From Paeniglutamicibacter sulfureus (lineage in GTDB: Bacteria > Actinomycetota > Actinomycetes > Actinomycetales > Micrococcaceae), in NCBI RefSeq assembly GCF_039535115.1, contig NZ_BAAAWO010000001.1, forward strand, positions 2,046,001 through 2,110,000: a DNA stretch of 64,000 nt. The letters run 5' to 3'. The notes below the pieces were generated by a model, which saw only the letters and a list, made by a program, of their open reading frames with translations, was not told where the DNA came from and did not search any database. This document shows positions 1-8,434 of this stretch, in pieces. Made by a program: the position numbers and the translations under genes. Each line of letters starts with the position of its first letter. The first letter of the stretch is position 1.

Positions 1-170
1 TGATGGGTGCCGGCCTCATCGCAGCTCTCTGGGTGGCGGGCTTCTCGGGGTGGGTGTGGGAGCTTGCCGTGGCGGCAATCGTCTTTACGCTCCGCGTGCT
101 CTCGCTGAAGTTGCGCTGGCACGTCCCCAAGGCAGTCGGTCCCTGGCACCGCGAGGCCGAACTCAACTAG
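1..170 (+). CDS. TRIC-type cation channel / YicG family protein, C-terminal end only
   Basis: Only the last ~55 residues are in the window, read in the frame that ends at the TAG at 168-170. They form a hydrophobic segment (LIAALWVAGF then WELAVAAIVFTLRVLSL) followed by a basic tail LRWHVPKAVGPWHREAELN. A last membrane helix followed by an R-x-L-S-x-K-x-x-W-H-x-P motif is typical of the UPF0126/YicG family, now grouped with trimeric intracellular cation channels. Family assignment is from this short tail, so it is tentative. The next gene converges on it with 16 bp between stops. Confidence 0.55.
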   Translation, partial: MGAGLIAALWVAGFSGWVWELAVAAIVFTLRVLSLKLRWHVPKAVGPWHREAELN

Positions 171-186
171 GACAAAAGGGGCGGGG

Positions 187-1446
187 CTAGTTGACCTGCT
201 CGAGTTCGCCGAGCCTCTTGGCTTCTCCCTGGCCGTCCTCGATCTTGCGCGGCCCATTGATCATCCCCGCGCCGGTGAGCATCACGACCAGACAGATCCC
301 CAGCATGGCAAAGGAGGCGCTCCAGCCTCCCGTGGCGTCCTTGACAATGCCAAAGAGCAAGGGCGCAACCGCCGCCCCGGCATATCCCAGGCCCTGGCTG
401 AAGCCGGCCAGGACTCCGGATCCGTAGGTGCTGCGCGAACGCAGGTTCATCATCAGCAAGGCAATGGCGAAGGTGCCCTGGCCCAGGCCGGCAAACACCA
501 CCCACAGGGCGGTGTGCTCGGTCGGCGAAAGGTACATGCCCAGGTGGCCGGCGATCCAGAAGGCGGTGAAGACCAGCACGGCCACGATCGGGTGGCGCAA
601 ACGCGGAACCCACAGCGGGACCAACAGGCTCACCGGCAGGCCGAGAATGGCGAAGAGCGCCAGCATCGATCCGGCGGTTTGGGTATCCAATCCCTGTTCG
701 GAGAGGTACGGCGGCAGCCAGGTGAAGTAAACATAGGTTTGCGCCGAGTTTCCGGCCAGGAAGATGGCCAGGCCCCAGGCGACGGGGGATTTCCACGGGT
801 TGATCCGGACCGGTGGCGCGGGCACCAGGCCGTTGACCAGCGGGGTGTCGGGGCGCGGGCGCCTGCGGTCCCTGACCAGCTGGATGCCCCAGGGCACCAG
901 GACCACGGCCGAGAGCAGCGCCCAGGCGGCGATGGATGCGCGCCAGTTCTCGGTCAGGTTGGCCAGCGGTACGGAGAATTGCGGGGCCATCCAGGTGCCC
1001 ACCGCCAACATCGTGACGTAGCCCGAGGTCACGACCGCCAGGCGGTCGGGGAAGTATTTCTTCACCAGCGGCGGCAACACCACATTTCCCATGCCGTATC
1101 CGGCCAGGGTAATGGCCGAGAGCAGCAGGAAACTGGTCACGTCCCCCACGACGGCGCGCAGCAGCTGGCCGGCCACGGCCAGCAGGACCGCGGCGACCAG
1201 CACCTTTTCCAGCCCCCACCACCGGATCAGGCGCGGGGTGAGCAGCCCGAACCCGGCGAAGACGACAGGGGCGAGCATGGCCAGCAGGCCGGTGGAAAAA
1301 GAATCAAAGCCCAGTTCCGGTCCGATGCTTCCCAGCAGCGGCGGCACGGAGACAACCGCGGCGCGCAGGGACAGGGCCATCAGGATGATGCCCAGCAGTG
1401 CACCGATCCGGCCGGCCATCTTTTGTCGCGGTGGCGTCAGTGACAT
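187..1446 (-). CDS. MFS transporter, CynX/NimT type
   Basis: Predicted 419-residue inner-membrane transporter with about 12 hydrophobic segments. The start MAGRIGALLGIILMALSLRAAVVSVPPLLGSI and the long helices that follow match the CynX/NimT (cyanate, nitroimidazole) branch of the major facilitator superfamily. The ATG at 1446 was chosen because it lies 10 bp after the stop of the upstream TetR gene; an open frame continues upstream but only through the TetR coding region. The two genes are probably co-transcribed, so the transporter is likely under the control of that repressor. The substrate cannot be read from the sequence; small anions or drug efflux are possible. Confidence 0.85.
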   Translation of the reverse strand: MSLTPPRQKMAGRIGALLGIILMALSLRAAVVSVPPLLGSIGPELGFDSFSTGLLAMLAPVVFAGFGLLTPRLIRWWGLEKVLVAAVLLAVAGQLLRAVVGDVTSFLLLSAITLAGYGMGNVVLPPLVKKYFPDRLAVVTSGYVTMLAVGTWMAPQFSVPLANLTENWRASIAAWALLSAVVLVPWGIQLVRDRRRPRPDTPLVNGLVPAPPVRINPWKSPVAWGLAIFLAGNSAQTYVYFTWLPPYLSEQGLDTQTAGSMLALFAILGLPVSLLVPLWVPRLRHPIVAVLVFTAFWIAGHLGMYLSPTEHTALWVVFAGLGQGTFAIALLMMNLRSRSTYGSGVLAGFSQGLGYAGAAVAPLLFGIVKDATGGWSASFAMLGICLVVMLTGAGMINGPRKIEDGQGEAKRLGELEQVN

Positions 1447-1456
1447 GGCGGGGTTT

Positions 1457-1999
1457 TCAACTGCCGTTCTTGAGTCGTTCGACCTGGTCAAGCAGGTGCT
1501 CGAGGTCCTTGGCGAAGGTTCCCTGGGACCAGGGGCCGGGCATGGAGGTCTGGTAATAGAGGCCTTCACCGATCAACATGATGGTTTCGGCCACGTACTT
1601 GTCCTGCACCTCGGCGCGGATCAGGTCGAGCCACCCGGAGTGCACCGCGTCCAAGGCCTCGATGGAGGTTTCGTGGCCGGCCTGGGCCAGGCGAAGCACG
1701 GCCAGGAAGAAACGGTCCAGGTCGCTGCCGATGACGGTGGAGGTGCGCACGAAGTACCGCGATGCGCCTTCCGCGGCCGAACCCATGCGTTCCAGGTCCT
1801 GGGCCTGGGCCTGCATCAGCCCCTCGATGACACCCTGGGCCAGGGCCTCCTTGGAGGCAAAGTGGTACAGCAGGCCGCCCTTGGAAACCCCTGCGCGTGC
1901 GGCGGTGGCCTCAATGGTCGCCGCACGCTCGCCCTCGTCGCACAGCAACGCGGCGTAGGCGTCGACGATCTTTTCCTTGGCTAATGGCGGTCGAGACAT
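1457..1999 (-). CDS. TetR/AcrR family repressor
   Basis: A 180-residue protein with the N-terminal TetR helix-turn-helix at about residues 28-53 (ATIEATAARAGVSKGGLLYHF then ASKEAL) and a helical C-terminal ligand-binding domain. It is the first gene of a minus-strand pair with the CynX-type transporter and is divergent from a DHA2 drug-exporter gene at 2111. A 28-bp near-perfect palindrome at 2041-2068 lies between the two start codons and is the obvious operator. The arrangement predicts autoregulation plus repression of both transporters, relieved by a ligand that is probably an exported compound. The ligand is unknown. Confidence 0.9.
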   Translation of the reverse strand: MSRPPLAKEKIVDAYAALLCDEGERAATIEATAARAGVSKGGLLYHFASKEALAQGVIEGLMQAQAQDLERMGSAAEGASRYFVRTSTVIGSDLDRFFLAVLRLAQAGHETSIEALDAVHSGWLDLIRAEVQDKYVAETIMLIGEGLYYQTSMPGPWSQGTFAKDLEHLLDQVERLKNGS

Positions 2000-2040
2000 G
2001 TAGTGAACCCTATCCCGTTCACGTAGGCATCGTCACATTG

Positions 2041-2068
2041 TAACTATACCGTCCGGACGGTACAGTTA
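2041..2068. promoter_or_regulatory. TetR operator, 28-bp near-perfect palindrome
   Basis: The half-site TAACTATACCGTCC at 2041-2054 is followed directly by its inverted copy at 2055-2068, with 13 of 14 positions matching. The core ACCGTCC/GGACGGT is perfect. It sits 42 bp from the TetR start (1999) and 43 bp from the DHA2 start (2111), the usual place for a shared operator of divergently transcribed repressor and exporter genes. That this TetR protein binds it is inference. Confidence 0.85.
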
Positions 2069-2110
2069 TGGTTGTCAACCGTCCAGTCGCTTCCCAGGAA
2101 AACGATCCCC

Positions 2111-3658
2111 ATGAGCATCCACCGCGCCACAGGCACTCCCCGGAATCCGGCCCCCGGCACGCTCCACCGTCGGCGCTGGGCCGCCCTCGTGGTCCTCATG
2201 TTCCCGGTGCTGTTAATTTCCGTGGACAACACGGTGCTCAGCTTCGCCGTCCCGGCGCTGTCGGCGGCACTGTCCCCCAGCGGGAACCAGCTGCTGTGGA
2301 TCATTGACATCTATCCGCTGGTGCTAGCCGGGCTGCTGGTGCCCATGGGTTCCCTCGGCGACAGGTTCGGCCGCCGCCGGCTGTTGTTGATCGGTTCCAC
2401 CGGATTCGCCGTGGTCTCGGCCGCCGCGGCATTTGCCGCCAACGCCGAGCATCTCATTGCCGCCCGTGCCCTGCTGGGCGTCTTCGGCGCCATGCTGATG
2501 CCGGCAACGCTCTCGCTGATCCGCAACATCTTCACCGACCCGCTCGAGCGCCGCAAGGCCATCGCCATTTGGGCCGCCGGCTTCTCCGGCGGCGCCGCGC
2601 TGGGCCCGATCGTCGGCGGCTTCCTGCTCGAGCACTTTTGGTGGGGTTCGGTCTTCCTGATCGCCGTGCCCATGCTGGTGCCGTTGCTGGTACTGGCCCC
2701 CGCCCTGGTTCCCGAGTCCAAGGACCCCCGGCCCGGGGCCATCGACCCGCTGTCCATTCTCCTGGCCATCACGACCCTGCTGCCGATCGTCTACGGCATC
2801 AAGGAGCTGGCCAACGGCGGCTCGCCGCTGGTGCCTGTCGCGGCGATCGCCGTGGGACTGGCCGCCGGGGCGGCCTTCACCCGCCGCCAACTGCGGCGCG
2901 CCAACCCCATGCTGGACGTGCGACTCTTCGCCAACCCCAGCTTTTCCGCCGCCCTGGCGGTGAACCTGCTGAGCATCTTCGCCCTGGTCGGCTTCATCTA
3001 CTTCATCTCCCAGCACCTGCAGCTGGTCGCCGGGTACAGCCCCATGATGGCAGGGGTGCTGATGCTGCCGGGCCTGGCCCTGACGGTTGGATTCGGCCTG
3101 CTGGCCGTGCGGCTGACCCGGCGCTTCGAGGTCAAGCACGTGATGGTGTGGGGGCTGGGGCTCAACGCCCTGGCCTACGGCATCGTGATGCTCACCGGCC
3201 AGTCGGGCTCGGTCCCGATGCTCATGGTGGCCTTCAGCGTGCTGGGGGCCGGCGTGGGCCTGAGCGAAACGCTGTCCAACGACATGGCGCTCTCCGCCGT
3301 TCCGCCGGCGCAGGCAGGTGCCGCCTCGGCGATCTCCGAAACCGCCTACGAGGTCGGTTCGGTGCTGGGCACCGCGGTGCTGGGCTCGATCCTCAATGCC
3401 GCGTACAGCCGCAACGTCTCGATCCCCGCCCTCCTGGGAGCCGACGACGCCGAGACCGCCCGCCAGACCCTGGGCGGCGCCCACGAGGTTGCCCAGGGCC
3501 TGGGCGCCCCGGCCGCCGAACGGTTGCTGGAATCGGCCGCCGAGGCCTTCGACAAGGGCGTGCTGTACACCTCCGCGATCGCCATGGTGCTGGCCCTGGC
3601 CTCCGCCGCGATCCTGGCGTTTGCGCTGCGCCGGGTGCCGGCCGAAACGCGGTCCTAG
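2111..3658 (+). CDS. DHA2-family (EmrB/QacA) MFS drug exporter
   Basis: A 515-residue transporter, the usual length for 14-helix DHA2 proton-driven drug exporters. Motif C-like (LGPIVGGFLLEHFWW) and motif A (GSLGDRFGRRRLLLIG) are visible, and the N-terminus ALVVLMFPVLLISVDNTVLSFAVPAL carries the conserved D in the first helix. The ATG at 2111 is preferred, with AGGAA about 10 bp upstream; a TTG at 2072 in frame would place the start next to the operator. Its 3' end overlaps the convergent nnaR-like gene by 4 bp through a shared CTAG. Expression is probably controlled by the divergent TetR. Likely role: efflux of a toxic organic compound. Confidence 0.9.
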   Translation: MSIHRATGTPRNPAPGTLHRRRWAALVVLMFPVLLISVDNTVLSFAVPALSAALSPSGNQLLWIIDIYPLVLAGLLVPMGSLGDRFGRRRLLLIGSTGFAVVSAAAAFAANAEHLIAARALLGVFGAMLMPATLSLIRNIFTDPLERRKAIAIWAAGFSGGAALGPIVGGFLLEHFWWGSVFLIAVPMLVPLLVLAPALVPESKDPRPGAIDPLSILLAITTLLPIVYGIKELANGGSPLVPVAAIAVGLAAGAAFTRRQLRRANPMLDVRLFANPSFSAALAVNLLSIFALVGFIYFISQHLQLVAGYSPMMAGVLMLPGLALTVGFGLLAVRLTRRFEVKHVMVWGLGLNALAYGIVMLTGQSGSVPMLMVAFSVLGAGVGLSETLSNDMALSAVPPAQAGAASAISETAYEVGSVLGTAVLGSILNAAYSRNVSIPALLGADDAETARQTLGGAHEVAQGLGAPAAERLLESAAEAFDKGVLYTSAIAMVLALASAAILAFALRRVPAETRS

Positions 3659-4785
3659 GCGTTGAGCCGGTAGCCGCGCTTCACCACGGTGGAAACCAGC
3701 CGGGCATCGGGCAGCGCGCCGCGCAGGCGGCTCACCGCCATGTCCAGCGCGTGGTCCGAGGACCCGTCAGGCAGCAGCGCCGCCAGGGTGCCGCGGGAGA
3801 CGACGTTTCCGCCGGCCTCCAGCAGCGCCTTGAAGATCCGCAGCTGGCCGGGCCCCAGTTCCCGGCCCCTCCCACCCAGGTGGACGGTGTCCCCGCGCAA
3901 TTGGCAGGGGCCCAGCACGGTGGCGCATTCCAGTGCCCCGCGCCGGCCCAGGTGCTCGACCAGGGTGTGGATCATCGCGCCCATCCGGTGCCGTGCCGGG
4001 ACCAGCGGCGAGATGCCGGCCTCGAGCAGCGGAGCTGCGGTCACTGGCCCCACTGCCACCGTGCAGATGGTGGACTGAAGGGCTTCCAGCAGCTGTGCGT
4101 GGCAGCCGTTGTGCCGTGCCGCCTCCAGCAACGCCACCACCGCGGGGGCACTGGTGAAGGTCAGCGCGTCAAGGGACCCCGAACACAGCGCCCGCAGCAG
4201 CACCTCCAGCTTTCCGGCGTCTTCCGGCGGCACCCAGCGGTAGGGACTGATCCGCAGCAGTTCGCGGGTGCCCGCCTCCAGCAGCGTGGCGGCGGCCTCG
4301 TCGTCCCCGATCCCGTGGTGCTGCAGCACCACGGCCTTGCCTTCCAACAGCGGGGCCAGCCCGGCCACCATGGTGGAGGTCAGCTCCTCCCCCGCCCTGG
4401 CCTCCGCCTCGAAGCCCAGGGCGCGCACCGCCCCCAGCGCCTTGGGCCCTCGCACATGGATCCGTGCCGCGCGCAGCACCTCGGCCAGCTCGTCGCCAAG
4501 CCCCACGGCCTCGGCCGTCTCAAACCAGCGGCGGAAGCCATAGGCGGTGCTCACCAGCACATATTCGGGACGCAGCCGAAGCATCCGGCGGGTGCCGGCC
4601 AGCAGCTCGGCGTCCTCTGCCAGCGGGGCCAGGCGCAGCGTCGGGGCATGCAATACCTGGGCCCCGCGGCGCTCGAGCGCCTCGATGAGCTCGGCCGAGC
4701 GCCGCTGGGAGGTCACCGCGATGCGGAATCCGGCCAGCGCCCCGCCGATCCGCGTCCCGGTGCCGGCCGTTGCCGTGGCGCTCAT
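3655..4785 (-). CDS. nnaR: NnaR-like regulator: uroporphyrinogen-III synthase (HemD) domain fused to winged helix
   Basis: A 376-residue protein. Residues ~15-265 form a HemD-like domain (FRIAVTSQRRSAELIEALE; TFTSAPAVVALLEAAR; VAVGPVTAAPLLEAGI), and residues ~285-376 an OmpR-type winged helix ending VSTVVKRGYRLNA. This architecture is that of NnaR, described in Streptomyces and Mycobacterium as a partner of GlnR in nitrate/nitrite assimilation. The gene overlaps the cobA stop by 4 bp (ATGA, 4782-4785) and is third in the nirB-cobA unit, which supports both a siroheme link and a regulatory role. Whether the HemD part is still catalytic cannot be judged; a separate hemD may exist elsewhere. Its 3' end overlaps the convergent exporter gene. 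Confidence 0.85.
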   Translation of the reverse strand: MSATATAGTGTRIGGALAGFRIAVTSQRRSAELIEALERRGAQVLHAPTLRLAPLAEDAELLAGTRRMLRLRPEYVLVSTAYGFRRWFETAEAVGLGDELAEVLRAARIHVRGPKALGAVRALGFEAEARAGEELTSTMVAGLAPLLEGKAVVLQHHGIGDDEAAATLLEAGTRELLRISPYRWVPPEDAGKLEVLLRALCSGSLDALTFTSAPAVVALLEAARHNGCHAQLLEALQSTICTVAVGPVTAAPLLEAGISPLVPARHRMGAMIHTLVEHLGRRGALECATVLGPCQLRGDTVHLGGRGRELGPGQLRIFKALLEAGGNVVSRGTLAALLPDGSSDHALDMAVSRLRGALPDARLVSTVVKRGYRLNA

Positions 4786-5804
4786 CGCACGGCCGCCGAG
4801 CCCAGGGCGGCCAGTTCGTCGGCGCCCGCGCCCAGGGCGGCGACGCCGCCAATGACGATGACCGCGGGGTTGGAGCAGCCCGCGGCCCGCGCCGCCTCGG
4901 CGAGAGTGCCCAGTGTGGCCCGGGTGCTGCGCTGGGTGTCGCAGAATCCGCGTTCGATGATGGCGGCGGGGGTGTCGGCGGCCAGCCCGTGGCGCAGCAG
5001 CCCGGCGGTGTTTTGCTGCAGGGTGGCCACGCCCATGAGCACCACCAGCGTTCCGCCGATGCCTGCAAGGTGCGCCAGCTCGGTGTCGCTGAAGGGGTCG
5101 TGGCCCGAGACCACGGTGAAGGCCTTGGACACCCCGCGGGCGGTCACCGGGATCCCCGCGGCCCCGGGCACCGAGATCGCGCTGCTGATCCCCGGCACCA
5201 CCTGGACCTTGATCCCGGCGGCCAGCGCTGCGTCGCGTTCCTCGGAGCCGCGGCCGAAGACGAAGGGGTCCCCGCCCTTGAGCCGCACCACGGCCCGCCC
5301 CGCCCGCGCCTCGGCAATGAGCAGCTCATTGATGCGGTCCTGGGGCACCTTGTGGTTCCCCGGGGCCTTGCCCACGTCGATGAGTTGCGCCCCGGGGGCC
5401 AGCACCGCCAGGTCGTGGCCCGGTCCCAGCCTGTCGTGGAAGACCACGTCGGCGTTGGCCAGCGCCGCGGCACCGCGAACCGTGAGCAGGTCGCTGCTGC
5501 CAGGTCCCCCGCCCAGCAGGGTGATGCCCCCATCGCGGGAGGCCGCCGGTTCGCGGCAGAGCAGGATCGATTCGCCGGCGGCGATCTCCTCCAGCACGTC
5601 CCAGCCCGCGGCGCCGTCCTCGACGGCGACCACCAGCCGCAGCGACCCCAGCATGTCGCGGTGGCCCTCCAGCTCGTGCGGGTGGTGTGCGCGCAGGACC
5701 AGCGCACCGGCGGAAACATAGCGTGCCACCACGTGCCGGGCGGCCCAGCGGGCGCCGGCGACCAGCACGAATTGGCCGTGCAATTGCAGTCCGTTGGCGA
5801 TCAT
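4782..5804 (-). CDS. cobA: Uroporphyrinogen-III C-methyltransferase with degenerate precorrin-2 dehydrogenase-like N-terminus
   Basis: A 340-residue protein. From about residue 90 it is a standard SUMT domain: VTLLGGGPGSSDLLTVRGA, VVFHDRLGP, VRLKGGDPFVFGRGSEE and PGISSAISVPGAAGIPVT are signature stretches. It would methylate uroporphyrinogen III to precorrin-2 for siroheme. The first ~88 residues resemble a shortened Rossmann domain of the CysG/Met8 type (FVLVAGARWAARHVVARYVSAG), but the usual GGGxVAxRK motif is altered and the domain is about half length. The ATG at 5804 was chosen over upstream starts because it overlaps the nirB stop by 4 bp (5801-5804). It also overlaps the nnaR-like gene by 4 bp, so the three genes form one transcription unit. 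Confidence 0.92.
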   Translation of the reverse strand: MIANGLQLHGQFVLVAGARWAARHVVARYVSAGALVLRAHHPHELEGHRDMLGSLRLVVAVEDGAAGWDVLEEIAAGESILLCREPAASRDGGITLLGGGPGSSDLLTVRGAAALANADVVFHDRLGPGHDLAVLAPGAQLIDVGKAPGNHKVPQDRINELLIAEARAGRAVVRLKGGDPFVFGRGSEERDAALAAGIKVQVVPGISSAISVPGAAGIPVTARGVSKAFTVVSGHDPFSDTELAHLAGIGGTLVVLMGVATLQQNTAGLLRHGLAADTPAAIIERGFCDTQRSTRATLGTLAEAARAAGCSNPAVIVIGGVAALGAGADELAALGSAAVR

Positions 5805-8434
5805 GATTGCTCCTGGGTCGAGGTCGGGGCTCCGATGGAAATGGTCGCGCCCAGGCGCACCGGCTCGGCCGGGCGGTGCTGTCCGCGTTCGGGCAGGTAG
5901 TGCAGGTCGGGATCGGCCTGTTCCGGGGCGTTGACGAAGGAGCGGAAGCGGCGCAGCTTCTGGGGGTCCGCGAGCGTGGCCGCCCATTCGTCCTGGTAGT
6001 TGCCCACGTGGGTTTCCATGGCCGCCTCAAGTTCGGCACCCAGGCCCAGCGAGTCCTCGACGACCACCCGCTGGACCGCCTCGATGCCGCCGTCCAGGTC
6101 CTCCATCCAGCGCGCGGTGCGCTGGAGCTTGTCGGCGGTGCGGATGTAGTACATCAGGTACCTGTCGATGTAGCGGATCAGCGTCTTATCGTCGATGCCC
6201 CCTGCCAGCAACTGGCCGTGGGCCGGGTTCGCCCCGCCGTTGCCGCCGACGTAGAGGTTCCAGCCCTCGGCGGTGGCGATGACGCCGACGTCCTTGGCGC
6301 GGGCCTCGGCGCATTCGCGCGCGCAGCCAGAGACGCCCATCTTGAACTTGTGCGGGGCGCGCAGCCCGCGGTAGCGCAGCTCCAGCTCGATGCCCATGGC
6401 CACCGAGTCCAGCATGCCGTAGCGGCACCAGGAGGAACCGACACAGGTCTTCACGTTGCGCAGCGACTTGCCGTAGGCCTGCCCGGACTCGAATCCGGCA
6501 TCGACCAATTCCTTCCAGATCTCCGGCAGCTGCTCCAGCCGGGCGCCGAACATGTCGATGCGCAGCCCGCCGGTGAGCTTGGTGTAGAGGTTGTACTTCT
6601 GCGCGACCGCGGCGATCACGCCGAGCTTTTGAGGGGTGATCTCCCCGCCGGGGATGCGCGGGACCACCGAGTAGGTGCCGTCCTTCTGCATGTTGGCCAT
6701 GACGCGGTCGTTGGTGTCCTGGGCTCCGGCCAGGCCGGCCTCCATCGGGTGGCCCGAGGTCTGGGACGCCAGCACCGAGGCGATGACCGGCTTGCAGATG
6801 TCGCAGCCGGACCCGGTGCCGAAGCGTTCCATGATCTGCGGGTAGCTGTGCAGCCCGGCCACGCGCACCGCCTCGAAAAGTTCGGAGCGGGAGAACTCGA
6901 AGTGCTCGCACATGGCGGTGGAGACGACGACGCCGTTCTTGGCCATCTGGGATTCCATGAGCTTCTTGAGCATCGGCACGCAGGAACCGCACTGGGTTCC
7001 GGCGCGAGTGCAGGTCTTCAAGGACGCCAGGTCGTTGACCGGTTCGCTGCCCTCACAGGACCCGCAGCCGCCGACCGCGTCCTTGATGGATCCGACGCTC
7101 ACGCCGTTGCAGGAACAGAGCACCGCGTCGTCGGGCAACTCGCCGTCGGGCACCTCGCCGCCCAGTGCGCTGAGGTAGGCGCCGGCCTCCGCGGGAAGCG
7201 CGCGGCCCAGCAGCGGGCGCAGCGACTGGTACGGGCTCGCGTCGCCCACGAAGATCCCGCCGAGCAGGACCTTGGCATCGGAGGAGACGACGATCTTTTG
7301 GTACAGGCCGCGGGCCGCGTCGGCGTAGACGACCTCCAGCGAGCCCTCGGTGCGGGCGAACCCGTCGCCGAAGCTTGCCACGTCAACCCCGGAAAGCTTG
7401 AGCTTGGTGGCGGTGTCGAAGCCGGTGAAGGCCGCTTCACCGCCCTGCAGGTGAGCCGCGAGCACCTCGGCCATGGAATTGGCCGGGGCCACCAGGCCAA
7501 CGCACATGCCCTCGAAGTTCGCGACCTCTCCGATGGCCCACACGTGGGGCACCGCAGTGGCACAGTGCCCATCGATCTCGACGCCGCCGCGGGGTCCGAT
7601 GCCGAAGACCGGCCCCGCCAGCCCAGCGGCCTCGAGCGCGGCGTTGTGGTTGCGGGCCAGCTCGTCGCGCGGGCGCACACCGATGGAAACGATGACCATG
7701 TCGGCGGCAATGTGGTTGCCGTCGGCCATCAGCACCCCGGTGACCCTCTTGGTGCCCTCGACCTCCTCGAGGGTGACTTCCTGGGGGAAGACCCCGCCGT
7801 GGACGGTGAATCCAGTCTGGGCGATCAGCCTGCCCATGGCCTGGCCGGCGCCTTCGTCGAGCTGGGTGCCCATGAGCCACTTGCCGCCGTCGATGACCAC
7901 TGCCTGCGCGCCAAGGGACTGGGCTCCCGCCGCTGCCTCGAGCCCCAGCAGCCCGCCACCGATGGTCGCCACGACCGGCTGGCGGCCCAGCCCGGCGGCC
8001 AGCACCTCGATGCCGGCGGCAATGGCCCGGACATCCTCGAGGGTGCGGTAGACGTGGGTGTGTTCATTCCCCGGGATCGGCAGCGTTGCTGCGTTCGAGC
8101 CGGTGGCCAGCACCAGCTCGTCGTATCCGAAGCTGCGTCCGTCGGCGGTGTGGACCAGGTGTTTGTCCGCGTCCAGCCGGTTCACGGCAGCGGAGGTCTC
8201 CAGGACCACGTTGTCGCGCTCCCAAAGCGCGGCGTCTCCCAGCGTGAGGTCGACAGAGGAGTCAGTGAGGGCCTTGGTGAGGGCAACCCGGTCATAGGGA
8301 AGGTGTGCTTCCTCGGTGAGTACCGTGATCTTGAGGTTGCTCGGTTCGCGGGCCGCCATCGCCTCGGTGAAACGGTGGGCGGCCGGGCCGCCGCCAATCA
8401 CGACAATGCGGCGGGATCCATTGGCTGTACTCAT
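5801..8434 (-). CDS. nirB: Assimilatory nitrite reductase [NAD(P)H], large subunit
   Basis: An 877-residue cytoplasmic enzyme reducing nitrite to ammonium with six electrons from NAD(P)H. Domains in order: FAD/NAD(P)-binding oxidoreductase (IVVIGGGPAAHRFTEAM near the start, second GxGxxG around VVATIGGGLLGLEAA), a BFD-type [2Fe-2S] domain with Cys440 and Cys442 (CSCNG) and TCTRAGTQCGSC, then ferredoxin-like and siroheme/[4Fe-4S] domains with Cys664, Cys670 (TCVGSSWC) and Cys704, Cys708 (SGCAREC). All expected ligands are present and length is normal. It heads a minus-strand unit with cobA and nnaR and is divergent from nirD. The shared 365-bp promoter region holds a GlnR-type box. Confidence 0.97.
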   Translation of the reverse strand: MSTANGSRRIVVIGGGPAAHRFTEAMAAREPSNLKITVLTEEAHLPYDRVALTKALTDSSVDLTLGDAALWERDNVVLETSAAVNRLDADKHLVHTADGRSFGYDELVLATGSNAATLPIPGNEHTHVYRTLEDVRAIAAGIEVLAAGLGRQPVVATIGGGLLGLEAAAGAQSLGAQAVVIDGGKWLMGTQLDEGAGQAMGRLIAQTGFTVHGGVFPQEVTLEEVEGTKRVTGVLMADGNHIAADMVIVSIGVRPRDELARNHNAALEAAGLAGPVFGIGPRGGVEIDGHCATAVPHVWAIGEVANFEGMCVGLVAPANSMAEVLAAHLQGGEAAFTGFDTATKLKLSGVDVASFGDGFARTEGSLEVVYADAARGLYQKIVVSSDAKVLLGGIFVGDASPYQSLRPLLGRALPAEAGAYLSALGGEVPDGELPDDAVLCSCNGVSVGSIKDAVGGCGSCEGSEPVNDLASLKTCTRAGTQCGSCVPMLKKLMESQMAKNGVVVSTAMCEHFEFSRSELFEAVRVAGLHSYPQIMERFGTGSGCDICKPVIASVLASQTSGHPMEAGLAGAQDTNDRVMANMQKDGTYSVVPRIPGGEITPQKLGVIAAVAQKYNLYTKLTGGLRIDMFGARLEQLPEIWKELVDAGFESGQAYGKSLRNVKTCVGSSWCRYGMLDSVAMGIELELRYRGLRAPHKFKMGVSGCARECAEARAKDVGVIATAEGWNLYVGGNGGANPAHGQLLAGGIDDKTLIRYIDRYLMYYIRTADKLQRTARWMEDLDGGIEAVQRVVVEDSLGLGAELEAAMETHVGNYQDEWAATLADPQKLRRFRSFVNAPEQADPDLHYLPERGQHRPAEPVRLGATISIGAPTSTQEQS

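Noticed and set aside
2569..5721. Very long open frame on the plus strand (about 1050 codons) across the DHA2 and nnaR/cobA genes
   Set aside because: It is a by-product of high GC: the translation is Arg/Gly/Pro-rich without any family motif, and it overlaps three clearly coding genes.
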